DNA from: Casuarina equisetifolia
Taxonomy: Eukaryota > Streptophyta > Magnoliopsida > Fagales > Casuarinaceae
Length of the DNA stretch: 64,000 nt
Direction of reading: 5' to 3'
Assembly: GCA_028551475.1 (NCBI GenBank)
Contig: CM052360.1
Coordinates: 11,644,501 to 11,708,500, forward strand
Positions within the stretch are counted from its first letter, which is position 1. The number at the start of each line of letters is the position of its first letter. Shown here one piece after another: positions 35,131-46,441 of the stretch. The notes beneath the pieces were generated by a model. The model had not been told where the DNA came from and searched no databases. It saw only the letters and a list, made by a program, of their open reading frames with translations. The translations under genes and the position numbers were made by a program.

Positions 35131-36537
35131 ATGTCGACTTCCGATGTCCAGCAGTCTAATTCTCCCCATGTCGCTCTCCTCCCTAGTGCTGGAATGGGTC
35201 ATCTGACACCCTTCCTCAGACTTGCTGCTCTGTTCGTCCACCACCACTGCCGTGTCACGCTTATCACCACCCACCCCACCGTCTCACTCGCTGAGTCTCA
35301 GTTCATCTCCCGTTTCCTGTCTGCTTTCCCTCAAGTCTCTCAGCTGGAGTTCCATCTCATTCCTTTGGACCTTTCCACGGCCAAATCTAACGACCCCTTT
35401 TTCCTCGGGTTCGAAGCTATACGTCGCTCCGCTCACCTTCTCGCTTCGCTCCTCGCCTCACTTTCTCTCCCTCTTGATGCCTTCATCTACGACGTGAGTT
35501 TGATTTCCCCTCTCGCCACGGTTGTTGAAACCCTTCACATTCCTAACTACATCCTTTTCACATCATCAGCCAGAATGTTTTCTTTCTTTTCTCACTTCCC
35601 CACCTTTGCATCAAAAGCTGAGGACTGTTCTCCTATGCTTGATGATGTTGAAATTCCAGGCCTTATGCCAATACCCAGATCGTCTATCCCTCCTTTGCTT
35701 CTTACCCCGGATAATCTTTTTGGAAATATTTTCAAGGAAGACGCTTGTAAAGTTACAAAGTTGACTGGGGTTTTCATCAATTCCTTCGAAGTACTTGAAG
35801 CAGAGTCAATAGAGGCGCTCAATGACGGAAAAGTATTAGAGGGGTTGCCACCTGTGTTTGCGGTTGGACCTTTTGCGGCATGTAAGTTTGAGAGAGTAGA
35901 GTGTGGAGTTCAGTTGAAGTGGCTCGATAAGCAGCCGGAGGGATCAGTAGTCTATGTCAGCTTTGGCAGTCGAACGGCCATGTCCAGGGAACAAATACGA
36001 GAAGTAGCGAACGGGCTAACCAAAAGTGGGTGTAGATTTTTGTGGGTGGTGAAGGACAAGAAAGTTGACAAGGAGGAAGAAGAGGGTCTGGAAGAGTTAG
36101 TGGGACATGAGCTTATGGAGCGCATGAAGACGAAGGGCTTGGTGGTGAAGACTTGGGTGGACCAAGAAGCGATACTTGGTCACAGAGCTGTGGGAGGGTT
36201 TGTTAGCCATTGCGGATGGAACTCGGTAATCGAGGCTGCTGTGCACGGTGTGCCAATTTTAGCGTGGCCCCAGCATGGGGATCAGAAGATTAACGCAGAG
36301 GTGGTGGAAAGAAGTGGACTTGGGATGTGGGAAACGAGTTGGGGTTGGGGTGAGCAGGTGTCGGTGGCCGGGGAAGAGATCGGAGAAAGGATAAAAGAGA
36401 TGATGGGGAGTATGTTGTTAAGAGCTCAAGCAAAAAGAATCAAAGAAGAGGCCAGGAAGGCTCTGATAGCTGCTGAGAGTGACAAAACTTTTACGAAACT
36501 TTTTGAAGAACATAAGATGAATAAGAGTAGCATTTGA
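35131..36537 (+). CDS. UDP-glycosyltransferase, UGT708-like (copy A)
   Basis: Intronless, 468 aa. The N-terminal catalytic His is H24 in [10 protein letters not shown]. The PSPG box spans residues 342-385 with exactly 44 residues (WVDQEAIL...SHCGWNS...PQHGDQ), with the sugar-contacting W, D and Q in place. The pattern [18 protein letters not shown].(D/E)[16 protein letters not shown] and GDQKINAE matches the UGT708 family, whose characterised members are flavonoid and other polyphenol C-glucosyltransferases. The reaction is inferred: transfer of glucose from UDP-glucose to a polyphenol acceptor, possibly through a C-C bond. Start taken at 35131 because the paralogues align there; an in-frame GTG- or TTG-led extension upstream is not used. 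Copy B at 41045 is very similar. Confidence 0.92.
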   Translation: MSTSDVQQSNSPHVALLPSAGMGHLTPFLRLAALFVHHHCRVTLITTHPTVSLAESQFISRFLSAFPQVSQLEFHLIPLDLSTAKSNDPFFLGFEAIRRSAHLLASLLASLSLPLDAFIYDVSLISPLATVVETLHIPNYILFTSSARMFSFFSHFPTFASKAEDCSPMLDDVEIPGLMPIPRSSIPPLLLTPDNLFGNIFKEDACKVTKLTGVFINSFEVLEAESIEALNDGKVLEGLPPVFAVGPFAACKFERVECGVQLKWLDKQPEGSVVYVSFGSRTAMSREQIREVANGLTKSGCRFLWVVKDKKVDKEEEEGLEELVGHELMERMKTKGLVVKTWVDQEAILGHRAVGGFVSHCGWNSVIEAAVHGVPILAWPQHGDQKINAEVVERSGLGMWETSWGWGEQVSVAGEEIGERIKEMMGSMLLRAQAKRIKEEARKALIAAESDKTFTKLFEEHKMNKSSI

Positions 36538-37303
36538 TTATATGATCAAAGTTATACTTCTCAGTAGCCTTCTGTGTCGGGGAGCGTCGTGGGTGTGGAT
36601 TACTCAACAAAACGTGGTGAAAAGGGGGTAGTGGGTGCGTGAAATGGTAAGTTATCTGCCTGTTGTTGGGTTACAGAAAAACTGCTCTTTTTGCCGGGGG
36701 AAAAAGAAAAAAAAAAAAACTGCCCTGTTCTCGAGTAACTATCAGCATTAGGAGGCTATGGTTTAAATAGAAAAGTAAAACGTTCTGTGAAGCATTGGGT
36801 TGCTTTTAGTCTGAACTTCTGTAAGACTTGTAATATTTTGTTGTTGTTTTCGCTACCATTTTGTAAGCCTTTGTTGGTCTTTATCTAAAGTCTTGTAACT
36901 GCTTTGCTTCAATCCAATCTCTTGAGTATTCTTAGAACACGTTAACCTAAGCTATCACAAGCCTCTAATTCTTATTAGTGGTAGCCTTGATCATCACTTT
37001 ATCCCTGTAATCTTATCTTTTCTCCGTTATGGTTGCATCTCCTTCTGGAACTACCTTTTATTTGTTGGAATTTAAGTCCCACATCGGTCCCTCCGGTCAG
37101 ACTAACGGCCTTATTAATGGCCTTGAGATACTCCAGAGCACTGGTGTTTTTGGGATAGTGGGTCTTTGGTCTTTTAACATTAATGTAGCTATCATGTGCT
37201 TCTGCTGCAGCTACCGCGAGGTTGGATCCACTACTTGTGAAGGCCTTGAATATTCTCAGCTTCGTCTCACCCTTGCCAACACAATCGCGGACTCTTCTTA
37301 ACA
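36538..37303. other. UGT intergenic region
   Basis: No gene. About 37180-37303 aligns with 40890-41044 upstream of UGT copy B (shared 'catgtgcttctgctgcagct'), showing that the pseudogene start was duplicated with its promoter-proximal DNA. Confidence 0.6.
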
Positions 37304-37602
37304 ATGACGGCTTCCGACGCCCTACAGTCTAATCCTCTCCGCGTAGCTCTTCTCCCTAGTGCGGGGATGGGCCACCTCACACCCTTCCTCACTACTAACA
37401 ATGACGACTTTCTGCTCTGCTCGTCCACCACTGTTGCCATGTCACCCTCATCACCCCCCACCCCGCCGTCTCTCTCGCTGAATCTCGGCTCATCTCCCGT
37501 TTTCTCTCTGCTTTCCCCCAAGTCTCACAGCTGCAATTCCATCTCCTCCCCTTGGACCTTTCCACGGCCAAATCTAACGATCCATATGCCCAAGTGAGAG
37601 AT

Positions 37603-38187
37603 TGTTAGCTTATTTTGTAAGCTAATGTAGTCTTTATCAATGAGTATAAATAGTTCTCTTATAAAGGTGTATTAATATAATTAATATTGATTCAGTTAAT
37701 TAGATAAATTTTGACCTTAATTGTAAGTATGGTACTAGCCAGTGTGGGCCTTAGTACATTTTATAAAACTGTGATGTGTCAGGATTATTTAATAAACACG
37801 TTTTATGATATATTTACTAAGTTCCTCCTCTAGCTTAAATTATGTGCATTGGGCTCAGTATATAGAATCAATGTTTACAGTAAGAATATAATGGTCATTT
37901 CATAGTGATTACTGTACACGTACTATTTATGTACTGTATATGTACTGTTCACAATATTCATTTAAAAGAGAAATTCTATTCTTGTTTTTGCTATCCGAAG
38001 AGAGTGAACACTTCCCGACCATGTTTTGTTATTCTGATTCCATTTCTGAGTCTGACTTCTCATTGACTAGCACGATTAAAAAATAGAGGGTAAGATCTTA
38101 GTTACAATTTTTTTATAAAAATGCAATCACTTTAAATTACGTTTTTCTCATTTTATTTATTTTATTTCAACTCATCATCAACCTACA
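37603..38187 (+). mobile_element. Probable solo LTR with adjoining PPT-like and PBS-like scraps
   Basis: About 585 bp from TGTTAG to CTACA, with 'tataaatag' near 37647. To its left is 'caagtgagagat', close to the end of many plant copia internal regions; to its right is 'attgatattagattctgg', faintly like a primer-binding site. That arrangement is abnormal for a simple solo LTR. Ends are approximate. Confidence 0.45.
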
Positions 38188-38540
38188 ATTGATATTAGAT
38201 TCTGGTTTGAGTCTCGAGACAAATTTCTTTCCAACATTTGCTATGTCACCCTCATCACCCCCACCCCACCGTCTCTCTCGCTGAGTCTCGGCTCATCTCC
38301 CGTTTTCTCTCTGCTTTCCCCCTAGTCTCACAGCTGCAATTCCATCTCCTCCCTCTGGACCTTTCCACGGCCAAATCTAACGATCCCTTTTCCCTAGGAT
38401 TTGAGGCAATACGTCGCTCAGCTCACCTTCTCGCCCCTCTCCTCTCTTCACTTTCTCCACCTCTCGATGCCTTCATCTGTGATGTGACTTTGATTTCCCC
38501 TGTCGCTCCGATTATTGAAACCCTACACATCCCTAACTAT

Positions 38541-39112
38541 TCCCGTTTGTTGTTCAATACTTCTTATCACAAGTAGCCTAGTGTCGGTGGGCATTAACAG
38601 GGAAACCGACTAATAAGATTTTGAATCTTTTCGGGGAAATGTGAGTGAGAGAAGCCAAGTCCGTGGTAGAACTGATTACTCGTTCTTTGTGTTTGCAGCT
38701 AAAGCGGGATTTCTGTCAGGATTCTCTGGACTGGAATCAGTGCCCGGCCCTACGTTGCCTGAAATTGACTTTCTCAATCGATTTAACGGTTTGATACTCT
38801 ATGACCCTCATTATAATACCAACAGTCAGTTCATGTTTGATGTGTCAAATGGCATCATACTACCCATCTTTACCAGAAGAAAACCAGAAGAAATACGCGG
38901 ACGCTGATGCAAGATTCAAAACATCTGCTCTGCTCAAAGAATACTTGGAGAGATCCAAGTCGAACCAAGAAAAGTAATTTTCTGGTTATGCGTCAATTAT
39001 TGCATTACATCAAGTGTCAAGCGGCTTTAATTGGTCTATAAGCACTGATCTTTGGAACATCTTTGTATTGCTTAGAAATATCTTTCAAAGTTTCATGGAT
39101 GTGACACGGTGA
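38541..39112 (+). pseudogene. Fragment of the PsaN-like gene inside the UGT pseudogene
   Basis: Matches about 43426-43980 of the intact gene: late intron 1, exon 2 (AKAGFLSGFSGLES.PGP.LPEIDFLNRFN), intron 2, exon 3 and the start of intron 3. Exons 1 and 4 are absent. Short identities at the junctions (about 3 bp left, about 6 bp 'agatta' right) suggest microhomology-mediated copying. Confidence 0.88.
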
Positions 39113-39180
39113 GCAAGATTAATGCAGAGTTGGTGGAGAGAAGTGGACATTGGGACGGGCAAACGAGTTGGGGCCGGGGT

Positions 39181-39581
39181 TGTTAGCAGTTAGGCCCAAG
39201 GTAGCCCACCAAAACTTTAAGGCAGTAGTGAGAGGAGGTTGTTAACAGTTAGGACTCAGTTAGCCCACTAAAGGTGGGTTGTTAGTAGTTAGGGCCCAAT
39301 TGACTCACCAAAACTTTAAAACGGTGGTGAGAGGCCCACCTATACTTATAAGGCAAAAAACCGTACCATCCTGTACCGGTGGGGGTCATCTTTTCACACT
39401 CCCTTAGTCCAAACTCGGTCAACTCTGCTAGTTGAATTGTTATCACACACGTGTAAGGTAACTAGTGGCTCTGATAGCAATTAGCAACACCAATATCTTA
39501 AATCAGCGGCGAGGGAGGCTCCCCCACAGTTATAGGGCGGAAAATCCTACCATCTTTACCGGTGTGGGACTCATTCTTTCA
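39181..39581 (-). mobile_element. TRIM-like small LTR retroelement with 5-bp TSD
   Basis: About 400 bp, TGTTAGC...TTTCA, flanked by CGGGG at 39175-39179 and 39582-39586. Two terminal copies resemble each other ('caccaaaactttaaaacggtg..cctgtaccggtgggggtc' and 'caccaatatcttaaatcagcg..tttaccggtgtgggac', with gaps). 'tggctctgatagcaatta' between them is the reverse complement of a tRNA-Met type primer-binding site, so the element is in minus orientation. No coding capacity. Confidence 0.65.
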
Positions 39582-39771
39582 CGGGGGTGAACAGGTGGGG
39601 AAGAGATGTTAAGAGCGCAAGCAGAAAGAATCGAGGAAGAGGCCAGGAAAGCTCTGACAGCTGCTGAAAGTGACAAAACTTTTACGAAACTTTGTGAAGA
39701 GGGGAAGACGAGTAAGAGTAGCATTTGATTATATAACCGAAGTTATCCTTCTCAGTAGCCTTCTGCCCTGC

Positions 39772-41044
39772 AATTGGTTGATCATGGAGATGCGGCAGGA
39801 ACAATTTCAGAAGATTCGAGAGGGAGAGAGGAATAGTTGTGCTGTGTCGAAAGTTTTAAGATAAGAGACGGCAAGAAATGCAAAGTATCTTCTTTATTCT
39901 TGAAATTTGTAACCACTACTCTTTTTAGAATAATAACCAAGTTATTAGCCACAAACTTTTTTTTTTTTTCAAACATAAAACCGACTAAATTTTTAACAAG
40001 AAAAAGCTCGAGGGGAAGGATACTCAAAGTTGCTCAACTCTCTCAGTTTTGTCGTTTGGATTTGACAGGCTTCTGTTCATGGACAAATTTGGCATCAATG
40101 ACGAAGCATCGTTAACCACTAAATCCTGCATGTGGCAATAAAAAAAATTCCATCAGAATTCCAGTTCATCAAAGAATTTAAATGGATTTCCCAGCAAAGC
40201 CGATAAAGAAAATGTAACGAATCTAAATTCAGACCAGAAACGCAGGAGGAAGATGTGGTGAGTGGTTCCGGCGGGTTAGTATCTACGTGTACGGGCTGCT
40301 TGTTTTGTTATATGTTCGAGGGTTTTTATGTTCACTGTTGGCTTTTGTTTTGTGTCATAAGTGTAACCACGGAAGGTGGGGGGACTGGTCTTAACCCGGT
40401 TAGCTGCCAAGCGGGGAAGGATATATGGTAGAGAGGAACCGGCAGAACTATAAGCTAGATTTTGTCTCCGACCCAGTTGAGAAGTTTCCCCGTTTGACGT
40501 CCGAGTCTCCCTTTGAAGAGACCAGACTCCTGTACTGTGATTTTGTTCTCTTTCTTGCCCTTAAGCTCATTATCTCTTTAGCAATAGGAAGCAGACGTAG
40601 GAGGAAGAACAACCTCTGTTTAGGTCTCGACTAGGTACTGCAATCAACACTTCTCAATGCAGTTCGGTACGAGAGAGAATTTACATGTTGTTCGAGGTTA
40701 TCAGTTTTCTTACCGGTTGTTGTTGGCTATGGTAGAGCAGAACTTTATCTTTCTTGTCGTTTCCGGGACAGCTGAGAAGACCTTCCGTTTTGTGATTAGA
40801 CTGCCATTATTCTATTCCATTGCTCACTTCATGAACCCTTCTCCAAGGCAGCCATTTTTCTATTCCATTGTCAACTTCGTGAACCTTTTTCCAAGCTATG
40901 GAGGTAGTTGTAGCTACCATGTGCTTCTGCTGCAGCTACCGCGAGGGTGGATCCACTACTTGAAGGCCTGGCAAGCTTGGACGGCCTTGAATTTTCTCAG
41001 CTCCGCCTCAACCTTGCCAACACAACCCCGGACTCTTCTTGACG
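39772..41044. other. Region upstream of UGT copy B
   Basis: No gene that I can support. Small open frames at 40425-40634 and 40657-41073 resemble nothing known. The last 150 bp are shared with the pseudogene's 5' flank. Confidence 0.5.
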
Positions 41045-42433
41045 ATGATGACTTCCGATGCCCTACAGTCTAATCCTCCCCATGTGGCTCTTCTCCCTAG
41101 TGCGGGGATGGGCCATCTCACACCCTTCCTCAGACTTTCTGCTCTGCTCGCCCACCACCAGTGCCATGTCACCCTCATCACCCCCTACCCCACCGTCTCT
41201 CTCGCTGAGTCTCGGCTCATCTCCCGTTTCCTCTCTGCTTTCCCCCAAGTCTCTCAGGTTCAATTCCATCTCCTCCCTTTGGACCTTTCCACGGCCAAAT
41301 CTAACGATCCCTTTTTCCAAGGATTTGAGGCAATACGTCGCTCAGCTCACCTTCTCGCCCCGCTCCTCTCCTCACTTTCTCCACCTCTCGATGCCTTCAT
41401 CTGTGATGTGACTTTGATTTCCCCTGTCGCTCCGGTTATTGAAACCCTACACATCCCTAACTATATGCTCTTCACATCATCAGCCAGAATGTTTTCATTC
41501 TATTCACGCTTCCCCACCATTGCATCTAAAGCTAGTGACGGTTCTGCCACATTTGATGAGATTGAAATTCCAGGCCTTACGCCTATACCCAGATCGTCTA
41601 TCCCTCCTTTGCTTCTTCTCCCAGATAATATTTTCGCAAACATTTTCAAGGAAGATACTTGTAAAGTTACAACAGTGAGTGGGATTTTCATCAATTCCTT
41701 CGAAGGACTTGAAGCAAAGACACTAGAGGCGCTCAAGGGCGGAAAAGTATTAGAGGGGTTGCCACCTGTGTTTGCGGTTGGACCTTTTGCGGCAAGTGAG
41801 TTTGAAAGAGTAGAGTGTGGTGATCAGTTGAAGTGGCTCGATGAGCAGCCGGAGGGATCGGTAGTCTATGTCAGCTTTGGTAGTAGGACGGCCATGTCCA
41901 GGGATCAAATACGAGAAGTAGCGAAGGCGCTGATCAAAAGTGGTTTTAGATTTCTGTGGGTGGTGAAGGACAAGAAAGTTGACAAGGAGGAAGAGGAGGG
42001 TCTGGAAGAGGTGGTGGGTCATGAACTCATGGAGCGCATGAAGACGAAGGGACTGGTGGTGAAGACTTGGGTGGACCAAAGAGCGATACTTGGTCACAGA
42101 GCTGTGGGAGGGTTTGTTAGCCATTGCGGATGGAACTCGGTGATTGAGGCTTCTCTCTACGGTGTGCCGATTTTAGCGTGGCCCCAGCATGGGGATCAGA
42201 AGATTAATGCAGAAGTTGTGGAGAGGAGTGGGCTTGGGATGTGGGAAACGAGTTGGGGGTGGGGGGAGCAGGTTGTGGTAGAGGAGGAAGAGATTGGAGA
42301 GAAAATAAGAGAGATGATGGGGAATTCGTTGTTAAAAGCACAAGCAGAACGAATCAAAGAAGAGGCCGGAAAAGCTCTGAGAGCTGCTGAAAGTGGCATA
42401 TCTTTATGCGACTTTTTAAAGAGCGGAAGATGA
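41045..42433 (+). CDS. UDP-glycosyltransferase, UGT708-like (copy B)
   Basis: Intronless, 462 aa, very close to copy A (35131-36537) over nearly the whole length. The catalytic His is in [10 protein letters not shown]. The 44-residue PSPG box is at 342-385 (WVDQRAIL...SHCGWNS...PQHGDQ). The C-terminus differs from copy A after KALRAAESG, ending CDFLKSGR, so the two genes diverge just before the stop. Compared with copy A, the acceptor-side N-terminal half has scattered changes (for example ICDVTL against IYDVSL), which may alter acceptor choice. Two ATGs are adjacent (41045, 41048); the first aligns with the pseudogene start. Probable polyphenol C- or O-glucosyltransferase; C-glycosylation is inference from the family. 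Confidence 0.92.
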   Translation: MMTSDALQSNPPHVALLPSAGMGHLTPFLRLSALLAHHQCHVTLITPYPTVSLAESRLISRFLSAFPQVSQVQFHLLPLDLSTAKSNDPFFQGFEAIRRSAHLLAPLLSSLSPPLDAFICDVTLISPVAPVIETLHIPNYMLFTSSARMFSFYSRFPTIASKASDGSATFDEIEIPGLTPIPRSSIPPLLLLPDNIFANIFKEDTCKVTTVSGIFINSFEGLEAKTLEALKGGKVLEGLPPVFAVGPFAASEFERVECGDQLKWLDEQPEGSVVYVSFGSRTAMSRDQIREVAKALIKSGFRFLWVVKDKKVDKEEEEGLEEVVGHELMERMKTKGLVVKTWVDQRAILGHRAVGGFVSHCGWNSVIEASLYGVPILAWPQHGDQKINAEVVERSGLGMWETSWGWGEQVVVEEEEIGEKIREMMGNSLLKAQAERIKEEAGKALRAAESGISLCDFLKSGR

Positions 42434-42881
42434 GAAATAGTAGCAGGGCTACCGGCCGTCTACTCCTGCAGTATGTTGATTGGGGAATATTCCGGCGGTA
42501 GGGGATTAAATTTAGAAGACTGGGAGAGAAGACTAACTGTATTTGATCAAACATGTTCAGAGATACATTGTATCGGCTCTCTTCTCCTTGTTACTGATTT
42601 TTAAATTTTCTAGTCAATCAACTTCTTGTTCAACTTGTGTTCTAAACTAAATATTGCATTATGACTAAGTTAATTACCCCATTTTATCACCTGGTACTAA
42701 ACCATCAGTTTGACCGGTAGTATAACGTGGCTTCCACATTTGATCCCTTTGAGAACCAATGATAGTATGCCACGAGAGCATCCTCAGCGAAACTCAGCGA
42801 TTGTTATCCGCCGTTTGTTTTCCCTCCCTATCATCTCCTTTGTTCAGGCCCGGAGAGAGCAAGAGAAAGAGAGAAACAACT

Positions 42882-44620
42882 ATGATTTCCTCTTCACTCT
42901 GTCCTCTCTCCCCCGCTTTCCCTCAATCTTCTTCCATCAAATTCACTGCCTGTAAGAAACCCACCTACCGTCAAAACAAAATCCTAATTGGGTGCGCTGT
43001 AAAGCCAACAAGTTCTTCTGGTTCTTCTCGGTCTTCTTCGCTACTACCCCGCCGAGTTCTTCAGAAGTCTCTTCCTCTGGCTGCTGCTGTTATTGTTCTT
43101 CTCTCGTCTAATCCAGGTATCGCGAAACATCAAGAATTATCTCTATTTCATATCTTCTGTTGAATAACATTGTTATTTGTTAAGCAGTACAAACGCAAAC
43201 TTCATACCATGTATTAGTTTGAATCTGATTTACATAAACATTGTAGTTATTAGGAATTAGGAAGAAAAATGTAGAACGCCATTTCCGATATGCAACAAGT
43301 ATATAAATCAGATTCCGTATGAATCCTTGGAAACATGAGATTCGGCCCTAGCTTAAGCTGCGTGGTGTGTTTGTTGACCTCACGGGATTGATTATCCTCT
43401 CTAGATATTTATGTGGAAATTATTCCCGTTTGTTGTTCCATATTTCTTATTACAAGTGGCCTAGTGTCGGTGTGCATTAACAGGGACTCTTTTCGGGGAA
43501 ATGTGAATGAGAGAAGCCAAGTCCGTAGTAGAACTGATTACTCCTTCTTTGAAATTGCAGCTAAAGCGGGATTTCTGTCGGGATTCTCTGGACTGGAATC
43601 AATACCCGGTCCTAAGTTACCTGAAATCGACTTTCTCAATCGATTTAACGGTTTGATACTTTATGATCCTTATTATAATACCAACATTCAGTTCATGTTT
43701 GATGTGTGAAATGGCATTATACTGCCTATCTTTTCCAGAAGAAAACCAGAAGAAATACGCGGAAGCTGATGCAAGATTCAAAACATCTCCCCTGCTCAAA
43801 GAATACTTGGAGAGATCCAAGTCGAACCAAGAAAAGTAATAATTTGGTTATGCATCAATTATTGCATTACATCACGTGTCAAGCGGCTTCAATTGGTCTA
43901 TAAGTACTGATCTTTGGCACATCTTTGTACTGCTTAGAAATATGTTTTAAAATTTCAGGGACGTGAAACGGTGAACTAGATTATTATCATGTTAAAGGAG
44001 ATATGCTTTAGGTTCCGGTTCAGGTTAGGACTTGTTTATGTATATTTTGAACTTTGTTTGGAAGCTTATTTCCTCTTTAAAATTGACTTATAAAGAGATG
44101 AGCATGCCTGTTATTTTGCAGAAAAATCTCGAGCAAGTTGCATTATTTTGAAGCAAAATTATTTGTTTCGTGAATATTATTACAAGGAAAATCCTATACT
44201 TGAACTATAGCCATAATAGGATTCTGTTTATTTGACTCATGGGTTCTGATGTCATGTTATAAGATCAACTTCTTAAAACTGGCTTGTAAGAATATGGGGG
44301 GTTATTCGTTGTAAAAGGAATTTCATAGTAGGTTGCAAGTTATAAGGAATTTCTGGCACAAGGGAAGATGTTGATCACTTATTGTTGAAGTAGTGGTTAC
44401 TGCAGAGGCCACATAAATAAGAAGTCTGTGAGTTTGATGTCTTATATTGTATTGATGTCACGATGTTGATATCTTCAGGAACCGTCGAGAAACCCAGGAC
44501 AAGTATTGCCTTCGCGGGGCAGAATGGGGTGTGGGAGATTGCTCAACAGAGGGAATGTCACCTGAGGAGAAAGAGAAATTCATTTTGATGTTGAAGCAGA
44601 AGGCTGGAGTGAATGAATGA
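42882..44620 (+). CDS. PsaN-like thylakoid lumen protein
   Basis: Four exons, all GT-AG and phase-consistent: 42882-43116, 43561-43650, 43739-43835, 44479-44620 (187 aa). The N-terminus is Ser-rich like a chloroplast transit peptide. It is followed by RRVLQKSLPLAAAVIVLLSSNPAKA, where the twin arginine, hydrophobic core and AKA form a Tat-type lumen-targeting signal. The mature part contains LKEYLERSKSNQEKNRRE and KYCLRGAEWGVGDC, which resemble PSI-N, and ends LKQKAGVNE. A homologous plant protein is annotated as PSI reaction-centre subunit N-like; a role at photosystem I is inference. The AKA site is encoded across the exon 1/2 junction. Confidence 0.85.
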
Positions 44621-45365
44621 AGCGGCCGCAGGAAATGGTTTCTTTGAGTTTGCAGTACGGGTAAATGTACCCTGTAAAAGCATATATCAGAAGGGCTCCT
44701 TAGAACGGGATAGAGTATGCACATTTTTTTCTCTAGTACGAGTCTTGAGTGACCCACAATCTTTTCCTGAATGTAATATGGACGAGACAGACGCAAATTG
44801 TAACAGAGTTTTTGTTAGCTAATTAGTGGATATATTTAGTGGATTATTAGGCTACTCACACTAGACAATATCTGCATGAGTATGGACTAGTTACCCCTAG
44901 TCATAAACGCAAGGATGTGGTTCTGGGCCTTCAAGCTCTTCTCCAAAACAACTTCTATAGATTTTTTTGATGATTTTTTATGCCTTGCCAGTTACCCTGC
45001 TATTGTCAAGAACAGTCACAAGTTGAGATAGGGGGGATTAGCCATGAGGATTCTCTGTAGGGAGGAGCCATAAGACGTTTCGGTTTGTTCTATCAAAAAG
45101 GCTCCAGAAATCTGTTTTTGACCAAGTCAAGACGCAGATCTGGAATCAGGCAAATTCAAGAAAGAGAAAATCGCTGAAAATATGTGCTAGATCATCCAAT
45201 ACTGCAATCTGAGATGAAGCAAAGATAAATAACAGTATTCTGACAGAATTGACCTAAATCTATTTCAGCAAACATTACAATCCAAGGGCCAGACTTACAA
45301 AGCACACGGAAAAAGTACAAAACACAAAAAAAGAGATAAAAAAAAAGATCGGGAAGCAACAGGGG
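44621..45365. other. Convergent 3' region
   Basis: No gene. It lies between the PsaN-like gene and the minus-strand nodulin-related gene and should hold both 3' UTRs. Confidence 0.5.
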
Positions 45366-45782
45366 TCAATGTTTCTTCAAGAAACTTCCAGCCATCTTAA
45401 GGTAATCCCCGTACCCACCTCCAGAACCGCCGTCATCATCTTCCGAGTGTGATGCTTTGTGTGGGACGGTGGCTGAGTGGCCAGAACTAGTGGTTGTGGT
45501 GGAGGATTGCGAGGAGTGGTACTGGTGGAGATAAGTCTCAGCCTTCTCTATGTACTGACCGAAGCTCTTTTCTTCCAAGTGCCCATAGTGGGAGGCAGCG
45601 CCGAGGAGATCAGCTGCGGCACCAGCGACTCTCCCCTTATCAACTTTGTCAGTTTCATGACTCGCGGCGGCTTTGGCCGCCTCAGCCACCAACTTGGCGC
45701 TGGCGAGGAGCTCGCTGGTGGATGCCTCGTGGCGTCTCTCATGGTGGGTGGAAGGTTTGTGGTGCGAATCTGAATCATCCAT
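45366..45782 (-). CDS. Nodulin-related protein 1-like
   Basis: Single exon, 138 aa. It shows the conserved ELLASAKLVAEAAKAAASHETDKVDK block, GRVAGAAADLLGAASHYG, then YIEKAETYLHQYHSS and a Gly-rich end with GGGYGDYLKMAGSFLKKH. This matches plant nodulin-related protein 1/2 (NRP1), a small hydrophilic protein that in Arabidopsis is linked to heat and ABA responses. His- and Ser-rich low-complexity flanks are normal for it. Start at 45782 chosen as the first true ATG; the frame runs four codons further without an ATG. Confidence 0.92.
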   Translation of the reverse strand: MDDSDSHHKPSTHHERRHEASTSELLASAKLVAEAAKAAASHETDKVDKGRVAGAAADLLGAASHYGHLEEKSFGQYIEKAETYLHQYHSSQSSTTTTSSGHSATVPHKASHSEDDDGGSGGGYGDYLKMAGSFLKKH

Positions 45783-46258
45783 TGATACCGGCAAAATCGG
45801 ATCTGAAAGAACTGGAGCTGCCGTCTACGAAGCTTTGCTAAAATATTGCCACAGACAACAAAAAGATGAGGTGGACAAAAATTAAGATGTGACTTCGTGA
45901 GGGGCCCGGTTGGCACGCTTTCTTTTTCAGCTTCGTTGGCGTGTTCTTCATCATTTAATAAGGCTGAAAAGGGGCACAACGTTGGCCACACGTCTCCTGG
46001 GGCTTCACAACTGCCCCTCTCGCTTGTCAATCGTTTTATGATATTTTGCAATTTCCAATCAATCACCACATCTTTTTGAAAGCTATCTCAGGCGTCTTGG
46101 ACATCGATGGTCATGGCTCTTGTTCCATTTATGGAGAACTCTCTGCCAGGTTACCTCACATGGGATAATGTGTCGTGGCCCTTGTTGTCTTGTGCTTAAG
46201 TTCACGTCGCCTTCGGCACAAAGTCCAAGCATTTGCCTACCTAAGGGAATATTAAGGG
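45783..46258. promoter_or_regulatory. Upstream region of the nodulin-related gene
   Basis: Presumed promoter and leader on the minus strand. No heat-shock element or TATA box could be placed with confidence. Confidence 0.4.
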
Positions 46259-46436
46259 ATGGCCGTTACAAGTTTAGCCGCACCTAAGCGTACCAGTGGA
46301 GCCAAAAGAGAAAGTCTTTTGGCTGGTGTTATAGGCTTCCAGGACCTTATGCGTGAGACTTATCGGATAAGGGCAAGGAAAGCAAAGGCGTCGCTGGTGC
46401 TGCAGCTGTCCTACAGAAATCGAGGGTCGGAGTTTG

Positions 46437-46441
46437 GTAGA
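46437..46441. repeat. Left TSD GTAGA of the gypsy element
   Basis: GTAGA at 46437-46441 and again at 52721-52725 directly flanks the LTRs. Confidence 0.95.

Larger units (their letters stand above)
37304..39771 (+). pseudogene. Mosaic UGT708-like pseudogene
   Basis: Order on the plus strand: UGT 5' end with a 16-bp insertion (37304-37583); an LTR-containing insertion (37584-38239); a second UGT piece that repeats about 147 bp of the first and continues (38240-38543); a fragment of the PsaN-like gene (38541-39112); a short UGT piece near the PSPG end (39112-39179); a TRIM-like insertion (39181-39581); then the UGT 3' end and downstream flank (39582-39771). The last part resembles copy A's 3' end and UTR (shared 'agtagcatttgattatat'), while the first parts resemble copy B. 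The middle half of the UGT is missing. Not functional. Confidence 0.9.

Noticed and set aside
45477..46069. Several plus- and minus-strand frames over the nodulin-related gene
   Set aside because: The minus frame at 45366-45782 is a recognised family; the others are overlaps.
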